DNA of 39,490 nucleotides, from positions 1 through 39,490 of the forward strand of contig JASJDS010000050.1 in NCBI GenBank assembly GCA_030065055.1, written 5' to 3'. The position numbers and the translations under genes are program-made. Shown here piece after piece: positions 34,107 through 39,490 of this stretch (its first letter is position 1; the number at the start of each line of letters is the position of its first letter). The notes beneath the pieces were generated by a model, which saw only the letters and a list, made by a program, of their open reading frames with translations, ran no database searches and had not been told where the DNA came from. Origin of the DNA: Calothrix sp. MO_192.B10. Its GTDB lineage: Bacteria; Cyanobacteriota; Cyanobacteriia; Cyanobacteriales; Nostocaceae.

Positions 34107-35441
34107 ATGACACTTGATAATAACCAAGGACTTAGCTATAAAAATTCCCAATCTCCCGGACAGCCAGGGTTTTCCCTTGCAGTAAATAATGATAATCCCT
34201 TTAATCATTCTGGATTACATTTAGGGCAAAATCGCGACAGTCAGAAAATTACCAATGAAGACCCGGACATTGGTGACATTATCCCCGGTCGGGTTGCCAA
34301 TATTAAGGTTATTGGTGTAGGTGGCGGCGGCGGTAATGCAGTCAACCGCATGATCGCCTCTGATGTAAATGGGGTAGAGTTTTGGACGATTAACACTGAC
34401 GCTCAGGCTTTGACTTTAGCGTCATCCCCCAGCCGATTGCAAATTGGACAAAAGTTAACTAGAGGCTTGGGAGCGGGAGGAAACCCCGCCATCGGTCAAA
34501 AGGCTGCGGAAGAATCGCGGGATGAAATTGCAGGGGCTTTAGAAGGAGCAGATTTAGTTTTCATCACTGCGGGAATGGGGGGAGGTACTGGTACAGGTGC
34601 AGCTCCAATTGTGGCTGAAGTAGCCAAAGAGATGGGGGCACTAACAGTGGGTGTGGTAACTCGCCCATTTGTGTTTGAAGGTCGTCGTCGTACTACTCAA
34701 GCCGAACAGGGTATTGAAGGTTTGAAAAGTAGAGTAGATACGCTAATTATTATCCCGAATAATAAGTTGTTGGAAGTGATCCCCGAACAAACTCCGGTAC
34801 AAGAAGCGTTTCGTTATGCAGATGATGTACTGCGTCAAGGGGTACAAGGTATCTCTGATATTATTACCATTCCTGGCTTGGTAAACGTTGATTTTGCTGA
34901 CGTGCGGGCGGTGATGGCAGATGCGGGATCGGCGTTAATGGGGATCGGTGTTAGTTCTGGAAAATCAAGAGCCAGGGAAGCAGCAGTGGCAGCAATTTCT
35001 TCTCCTCTACTGGAATGCTCAATTGAGGGAGCCAGGGGAGTTGTATTTAATATCACTGGTGGTAGTGATTTGACGTTGCATGAGGTCAACTCCGCAGCAG
35101 AGGCAATTTATGAAGTAGTAGATCCAAACGCTAATATTATTTTTGGAGCCGTGATTGACGATCGCCTCCAAGGGGAGGTGAGAATTACGGTGATCGCAAC
35201 TGGATTTACTGGGGAAACGCCCAGCGCACAACAACAAAATACTGCCAGTAACCGAGTGACTTCACCGTCACCAGTATCGTCTAGAAGACAAGGATCGCGA
35301 TCGCAGCCCCAGCCCCAGCCCCAGCCCCAGCCACAATCACAGTCTCCTACTAATCCCCCCACACCAATTACAGAACCAAAAGGAAAACCTGCCTTGGATA
35401 TCCCAGACTTTCTTCAAAGGAGACGGACACCACGCAACTAA
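34107..35441 (+). CDS. ftsZ: Cell division protein FtsZ
   Basis: FtsZ is the GTP-dependent tubulin homologue that forms the division ring. I prefer the ATG at 34107 ([16 protein letters not shown]), 444 residues, because heterocyst-forming cyanobacteria share this start. A GTG at 34026 would add 27 residues. The first 65 residues are a Gly/Asn-rich arm specific to this lineage. The GTPase core begins [15 protein letters not shown]. The tubulin signature [10 protein letters not shown] is at about 158-167, and [11 protein letters not shown] is the catalytic T7 loop. A C-terminal linker has a (PQ)n run ([14 protein letters not shown]), followed by the conserved tail [10 protein letters not shown] that binds FtsA-like partners, ZipN and SepF in this group. 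Confidence 0.96.
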   Translation: MTLDNNQGLSYKNSQSPGQPGFSLAVNNDNPFNHSGLHLGQNRDSQKITNEDPDIGDIIPGRVANIKVIGVGGGGGNAVNRMIASDVNGVEFWTINTDAQALTLASSPSRLQIGQKLTRGLGAGGNPAIGQKAAEESRDEIAGALEGADLVFITAGMGGGTGTGAAPIVAEVAKEMGALTVGVVTRPFVFEGRRRTTQAEQGIEGLKSRVDTLIIIPNNKLLEVIPEQTPVQEAFRYADDVLRQGVQGISDIITIPGLVNVDFADVRAVMADAGSALMGIGVSSGKSRAREAAVAAISSPLLECSIEGARGVVFNITGGSDLTLHEVNSAAEAIYEVVDPNANIIFGAVIDDRLQGEVRITVIATGFTGETPSAQQQNTASNRVTSPSPVSSRRQGSRSQPQPQPQPQPQSQSPTNPPTPITEPKGKPALDIPDFLQRRRTPRN

Positions 35442-35664
35442 TATTGCTGTTTGCCGCCATGATTGGTGTAATCGAGACTAACTTATGATGAGCGGCTACT
35501 TCCCTATATATAATGGTGTAGAGATATTTTTCCCGGTCTATTCCTGGCAATACGACCCATGGTATTGTCTAAAAAAATATTTCAATAGCCAGTTGGGTTC
35601 TGCTAAATACAGGCTAACCTACTGCTATGAGTATTTATAGATAAATGCCGATTATTACTAGTGA
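35442..35664. other. Short gap after ftsZ
   Basis: No gene is seen. The AT-rich gap contains the ftsZ 3' end region and no clear terminator. Confidence 0.5.
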
Positions 35665-35907
35665 CTAAAGATACTCTAGCAAAAAATCAAATGGGTCATC
35701 TTCCCAGCATGGTTCTGGCATCATCATCAACAATTTACTATTAATATTATCTGCAATTTCTTCACTATCTGCTCTGTCAAATAGCTGTACTAGAACTTTC
35801 CAATCACGATCTTTGAGAGGCATTAAAGGCGGAGCGTATGCTTCTATCTTAGTGTGATCGGTTACAGGTTCTTTTGGAAGTAATGATGATTCAAAATTAT
35901 TGGTCAC
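35665..35907 (-). CDS. Small acidic protein of unknown function
   Basis: An 80-residue frame from GTG 35907 (TNNFESSLLPKEPVTDHTKI...). It is rich in Asp, Glu, Pro and Leu, with a central helix (DRDWKVLVQLFDRADSEEIA) and an acidic WEDDPFDFLLEYL end. No family is recognised. The even composition and lack of repeats make it a plausible gene. It has no ribosome binding site that I can see, and a plus-strand frame (35874-36077) overlaps its 5' end. Low confidence. Confidence 0.4.
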   Translation of the reverse strand: MTNNFESSLLPKEPVTDHTKIEAYAPPLMPLKDRDWKVLVQLFDRADSEEIADNINSKLLMMMPEPCWEDDPFDFLLEYL

Positions 35908-36378
35908 GGCTGATTAATAACTACAATTTAATTGCAGAACAGGGCAGATCATGGCTTATGCCCATGATTATACTTAATAATGAAAGTAGGGTCAGGCTAT
36001 TAATAGGGATATTTACAGAGTTTTTAATTAAAAAGAGTTATCTTGAAATTTTAGGGTTCTTTATTACTGGTGAGTGAACTCGTAAGTGCTTGCACAAAAG
36101 CACTATATATTTATTTTTGTTTATATAGAATACATATGAATTAAAGTAACCAAAAGCTTTCGATGAGATACAAATATTATACCCATTTGAAAAATGGTAG
36201 GGACAGATGGGTGTGGGAACATCTGAATCCAGAAACCTATTCTAACTCCTGCGATCGCAAAATTTGAGGAGAAGTATATTAGATAAATTAATCAGGATGT
36301 GTCTGTTATAGGCATTATCATCAGTACTTCAGTGAACATGATATAACAAAATCGCAGGGTAAAATTTAGAGGAAGATC
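35908..36378. other. AT-rich gap before the VWA gene
   Basis: No supported gene. One HIP1 octamer lies near 36251 and a second at about 36385 inside the VWA start region. The VWA gene has AGAGGAAG just before its ATG. Confidence 0.5.
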
Positions 36379-36984
36379 ATGACTAGCGATCGCGACTATA
36401 CATTGATTATTGATAAAAGTGGTAGTATGTCCACTCCTGACCAAGTTGGCGGTAAAAGTAGATGGGAAATAGCACAAGAATCTACCCTTGCTCTAGCGAG
36501 AAAATGTGAAAAATTTGACCCAGATGGGATTACAGTCTATGTATTTTCTGGTAGATTTAAACGCTATGATGATGTGACCTCGGCTAAGGTTGCACAAATC
36601 TTTCTGGAAAATGACCCTTCTGGAACTACAAATTTAGCTGGTGTACTTCAAGACGCAACGAATAATTACTTCCAGCGCAAAGCTGCTGGAAAAACTAAAC
36701 CCAATGGAGAAACGATTCTGGTAATTACCGATGGGGAACCAGATGATCGTAAAGCCGTATTTGAAGTAATTATTAATACTTCTAGACAAATGGAACGGGA
36801 TGAAGAGTTGGGAATCTCCTTAATTCAAGTTGGTAACGATCCAGAAGCTACCAAGTTTCTCAAAGCTTTGGACGATAAAATGGAAGGAGTTGGCGCTAAG
36901 TTTGATATTTGTGACACCATAACTCTGGATGACATGGAAGATATGAGTTTGGTGGAAGTTTTAAATAATGCAGTAAGTGACTGA
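36379..36984 (+). CDS. von Willebrand factor A domain protein
   Basis: A 201-residue protein that is one VWA domain from end to end. The metal-ion-dependent adhesion site is complete: Asp12-Ser14-Ser16 (IIDKSGSMS), SGTTNL (81-86) and TDGEPDD (117-123). VWA domains bind partner proteins through a divalent metal. No signal peptide or transmembrane helix is seen, so it is probably cytosolic. It resembles the TerY-like stand-alone VWA proteins of cyanobacteria, but no tellurite-resistance (TerD/TerC) genes are nearby, so the partner is unknown. AGAGGAAG six bases upstream is a good ribosome binding site. A HIP1 octamer falls in codons 3-6. Confidence 0.88.
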   Translation: MTSDRDYTLIIDKSGSMSTPDQVGGKSRWEIAQESTLALARKCEKFDPDGITVYVFSGRFKRYDDVTSAKVAQIFLENDPSGTTNLAGVLQDATNNYFQRKAAGKTKPNGETILVITDGEPDDRKAVFEVIINTSRQMERDEELGISLIQVGNDPEATKFLKALDDKMEGVGAKFDICDTITLDDMEDMSLVEVLNNAVSD

Positions 36985-38004
36985 GTGAAGTACCTACAGT
37001 GACGCTATGCCTTACGGCAGGCTCCGCCAACGCGTACACAGTAGGCTTCCCGTCTCACCCGCCGCAGCCTCATTAAACCCGTGTTTAATTTGGTCTTACA
37101 CAGCGTCTCTGGTCTTGGGACCTTTATCTCCGGGCGTGGGAGAACCCAGGCAGCCGCCCATCTTCCATAGGCAGTTTAACATCTCGGCTACGCTCGATGT
37201 TAAAGCTGAGCGAAGCCGAAGCTTTAATTTTTGTTCGTACAACATTCCTCGGATTTACTGCAATGGCATACCATCTAGAAATGTTCCTTCCCCGATCTCT
37301 GATGTGTCTGCGGCAAGTCTTACTACTTTGAAGTTAGCCTTTCTGTTCCATGCAGTCGGGTGGGTCATCGACCATTTACATATTATCATGTATGTAGAAG
37401 ATTAAATTGACCGACTACCGACCCTTTGAAAGTGGCGATTCCTCATCGACCCCCTGCCCTGTTAATCCTACGGATTAAATCGGTTGTGGGTCAATTCCTC
37501 ATCGCCCAACAATTCATCTCACACTGCCCTATGCCTTCGGCACGCTCCGCGAACGGGTCAGATGTGAGCATTCTTGTTGAAAGAGGTAAGTAGTGCTTTG
37601 TCCCATTAATTTTGACGAGTTGCGGGCGTGAGCGATCCCCGACTTCTGAATCAATATCCGCACATTGTAGCAATTACTAAGCTGTGGCGTATTTAATTTG
37701 TATATCGGACGCGGGCTTTCCAGCCCGCACTACAAGAATTTGACATTTTCACCTTATACAATTTAGCTGCACAGCATCTTAGGATAGAAGTCGGGGATCG
37801 CTCGCACCGCGACTCCTGTCTACAACTGTTAAGTCTTGTCTACAAAAACAGTACCTAGTGCCGCTTCGCGGAAGTCAAAAGTCAAAAGTCAAAAGTCAAA
37901 AGTATTTTGTTCTCTAGCTTTGACGTTTTATAAATGGTTGCTTTATTTCCGCCGTGCTGTACTAGGTCAAAGCTCTTAGCTTACAAAAAACCCGAAATAG
38001 CACG
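36985..38004. other. Repeat-filled gap before the pentein gene
   Basis: No supported gene in about 1 kb. There are two TATGCCTTcGGCaxGCTCCG-type repeats (about 37005-37037 and 37529-37554), and inverted CGGCTACGCTC/GAGCGAAGCCG arms (about 37185-37222). The ATTCCTCATCG motif is repeated (about 37438 and 37494). The MITE-like element at 37630-37803 and an octamer array of AGTCAAAA (about 37874-37902) complete it. The open frames at 37007-37405 and 37491-37673 run through these repeats. Confidence 0.65.
37630..37803. mobile_element. MITE-like element with perfect 18-bp terminal inverted repeats
   Basis: GAGCGATCCCCGACTTCT (37630-37647) is the exact reverse complement of AGAAGTCGGGGATCGCTC (37786-37803). 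The 138-base interior has a GCGGGC/GCCCGC hairpin (about 37711-37728) and no coding frame. The inner part of the terminus matches the 14808-14840 palindrome and the half copy at 14518-14532, so this is a third member of one repeat family. Confidence 0.8.
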
Positions 38005-39327
38005 ATGAACCCTAAAACAGGAAAAACCAAGGAGCAGTCACTGGATGTATTGCACGAAATGCTAAGAAAAGTACAAAGAGATGATGTTACCGAAGCAGGA
38101 GCAATCGAGCTAATTAAGGAAGGAATTAGGGAAGCGCTCCCAAGTGTGGATACAGGAAGGGCACTCCCATATAAGAAGACCCCAAGTGGCAGAACCCAGG
38201 TTTTGCATATGAATTATACGCGGGGTCAGGCAGATAAACCAGTTGAGACCGAAATGGAACACTTGCGGTTCTTTGCCAGAACGGTTAAGGAACTAGGGTT
38301 GCGATTGGAAATCTTGACCGACGGCAAAAGCCGAGCAGATATTGAGCAGGAACTGGCAAAAAACGAATATGAGGCGCTTGAGTATACCATAACCGAAAGC
38401 CAGAAACCCGTGTCGAAGTGGGCAGAGGATAGCGTGGAATACCTGGAAAATGGACAGGTGGCTGTGCTGAACCAATTCGATCACAAGCTCCTCGAATGGG
38501 CGATGACAGAAGGGAGGAGGCATCGATGGCAAGGGAAGATAGCTCAAGAGAACTTAGAAGAAGCACTACGAGAAGATCACTTGTGGATTCTCTTGGGGAT
38601 AAGGGTGAATGCAGTCGAGACGGGGGTGGAACGGGAGCGTGCGGCGCAAGCAAAGGGACAAGACGTAGGCCACATCAGAGCATACATAGAAGGCGGGAAC
38701 ATGATCCCCGGAGAGGATACCACAGGCAAACCAGTGATTCTGGTCGGCAAAGATGCGATCGCAGCCACAGCCCATATCTACCAACTCAATGACGATGATG
38801 TGAGGAGAGTCATATGTGAAGATTTTGGCCTGGAAAGCATGGAGCAGGTTATCTGTGTAGAGCAACCAGGACAATTCCATTTGGACATGGGTATGCTGTT
38901 TATTGGCAATGGTGTCGTGATTGTGAATGACAGCAGCGAAGCACTTCAAGACGCGATCGAGATGGCACAAATGGTTCCTTGCCTAACAACGGAGAAAATG
39001 GCGGCAAAGCTGAAGTTGCAATCTGAACTAGAGTCAGAAGCTGCCAAAGACCTGGAAGCAGCAGGTATAGAGGTGAAACGCGAGAAACTAGAAAGCGATG
39101 TGCTTTACAACTTCTTCAACGGCGAGTTCGTAGAGGGAAAAGATGGATTTAATTACTACATAACCAACGGAGGACCAAAAGAGCAGGAAGAAAGGTTCGA
39201 GGCTTTGATGGTAAGAGAATGGAAGGTCGTGAAAAAAGTGATTTTCAGCCCTCAAGGTGCAGCACAAAAGAGCCTCCAAGAGCGAGGAGGAGTAGGATGC
39301 CGAATTAAGGGCTCGCACAGTAACTGA
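38005..39327 (+). CDS. Probable guanidino-group-modifying (pentein-fold) enzyme
   Basis: A 440-residue protein with the catalytic pattern of the arginine/agmatine/protein-arginine deiminase superfamily, in order. WAED at 139-142 fits the substrate-binding Asp of the W-x-x-D motif. IEGGN at 228-232 fits the conserved EGGN. FHLDM at 291-295 gives His292-x-Asp294. Cys432 near the C-terminus (GGVGCRIKGS) fits the nucleophile. FNYYITNGG (382-390) recalls the YYIANGG of agmatine deiminases. Members hydrolyse or transfer a guanidino group through a covalent Cys. I cannot say whether free arginine, agmatine or protein arginine is the substrate. Residues 1-130 look helical and extra. The GC content is visibly higher than that of neighbours. 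No operon partner is seen. Confidence 0.6.
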   Translation: MNPKTGKTKEQSLDVLHEMLRKVQRDDVTEAGAIELIKEGIREALPSVDTGRALPYKKTPSGRTQVLHMNYTRGQADKPVETEMEHLRFFARTVKELGLRLEILTDGKSRADIEQELAKNEYEALEYTITESQKPVSKWAEDSVEYLENGQVAVLNQFDHKLLEWAMTEGRRHRWQGKIAQENLEEALREDHLWILLGIRVNAVETGVERERAAQAKGQDVGHIRAYIEGGNMIPGEDTTGKPVILVGKDAIAATAHIYQLNDDDVRRVICEDFGLESMEQVICVEQPGQFHLDMGMLFIGNGVVIVNDSSEALQDAIEMAQMVPCLTTEKMAAKLKLQSELESEAAKDLEAAGIEVKREKLESDVLYNFFNGEFVEGKDGFNYYITNGGPKEQEERFEALMVREWKVVKKVIFSPQGAAQKSLQERGGVGCRIKGSHSN

Positions 39328-39490
39328 TTGTGTCACTAAGCCGACTCAAGCCTTTACCATAGACGAAGTTGAAAGCCCCTAGCCTTTAGGCAGGGGATGA
39401 AAACGAGAGATAGACGATTTTAATCGTCCAGTAGCATGGTACAATTGTTTGCTCACAGATGTAGATGGATTACACTGATTAACAAGACGT
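39328..39490. other. Right edge with two hairpins, resembling an IS200/IS605-type end
   Basis: CCCCT-a-GCCT-TT-AGGC-AGGGG (39376-39396) is a strong imperfect hairpin followed by ATGAAA. GACGATTTTAATCGTC (39413-39428) is a second, perfect palindrome. GGGGATGAAA also occurs near the left edge of the window. Hairpins of the first kind resemble the right ends of IS200/IS605 elements and their small RNAs, but no transposase or TnpB gene is visible in this window. Confidence 0.35.

Noticed and set aside
35874-36077. 67-codon plus-strand frame overlapping the small acidic protein
   Set aside because: AT-rich frame without a ribosome binding site; the opposite-strand frame has a more protein-like composition.
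36379-36984. Part of a tellurite-resistance (Ter) system
   Set aside because: Only the VWA domain is present. No TerD, TerC or TerB-like gene is nearby in the window.
37007-37405. 132-codon plus-strand frame
   Set aside because: It starts in a dispersed TATGCCTT-type repeat and crosses inverted CGGCTACGCTC repeats. No domain; could at most be a decayed insertion sequence read on the wrong strand.
37491-37673. 60-codon minus-strand frame
   Set aside because: It overlaps a dispersed repeat and the left end of the MITE-like element, and no family is recognised.
38285-38970. Several long frames antisense or out of frame to the pentein gene
   Set aside because: They follow from the higher GC and codon pattern of the plus-strand gene, whose catalytic motifs are all in one frame.
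1-39490. tRNA or rRNA genes
   Set aside because: No T-loop or cloverleaf pattern and no rRNA-like conserved blocks were seen in the gaps. A covariance-model scan would settle it.

Overview
The window looks like a chromosomal segment of a filamentous, probably heterocyst-forming (Nostocales-type) cyanobacterium. The reasons are: genes for photosystem I, photosystem II and NDH-1; many GCGATCGC (HIP1) octamers; seven- and eight-base short tandem repeats in most intergenic gaps; Gap2-type GAPDH; and an FtsZ whose N-terminal peptide (MTLDNNQ...) I recall from Anabaena/Nostoc proteins. No rRNA, tRNA or CRISPR array was recognised.

Layout. 0.3-4.0 kb (minus strand): a low-molecular-weight tyrosine phosphatase, a YbaB/EbfC protein, then murB and murC for peptidoglycan precursors. 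About 1.5 kb of gene-poor, repeat-bearing DNA follows. 5.5-9.7 kb: gap2 (plus), thiL (minus), a repeat island made of two tandem arrays (44 bp x5 and 72 bp x3) between perfect 16-bp inverted repeats, and a TLP40/CYP38-like lumenal cyclophilin (minus). 10.1-12.9 kb (minus): a P-loop ATPase followed by a TPR protein (module A). 13.3-14.5 kb: a haemocyanin-like tyrosinase (plus), preceded by a decayed copy of part of ndhJ. 14.9-19.2 kb: ndhC-ndhK-ndhJ (minus), diverging from rubA, ycf48 and psbE-psbF-psbL-psbJ (plus), then psaI (minus). 19.4-23.2 kb: a large disordered protein of unknown function and psbO (minus). 24.4-30.8 kb (minus): module B, a paralogous P-loop ATPase followed by a 1664-residue STAND-type NTPase with 14 WD40 repeats. 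31.8-35.4 kb (plus): ftsQ and ftsZ, separated by 1.4 kb that holds a possible structured RNA. 35.7-39.5 kb: a small unknown protein, a von Willebrand A protein, about 1 kb of repeats including a MITE-like element, a probable guanidino-modifying (pentein) enzyme of unusual base composition, and a hairpin resembling an IS200/IS605 end.

How the genes work together. The central block supplies and assembles photosynthetic electron transport: rubA and ycf48 act in photosystem II assembly, psbEFLJ encode cytochrome b559 and small subunits, psbO stabilises the Mn cluster, psaI belongs to photosystem I, and ndhCKJ belong to NDH-1. The ends of the window carry cell-wall and division genes. The most novel feature is the pair of ATPase-plus-sensor modules A and B. 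Their ATPases are clearly related, and their second genes share an N-terminal domain but differ behind it (TPR versus NTPase-WD40). I read them as signalling or conflict-type systems; that function is inferred. The pentein-fold protein and the tyrosinase are the best single-gene curiosities.
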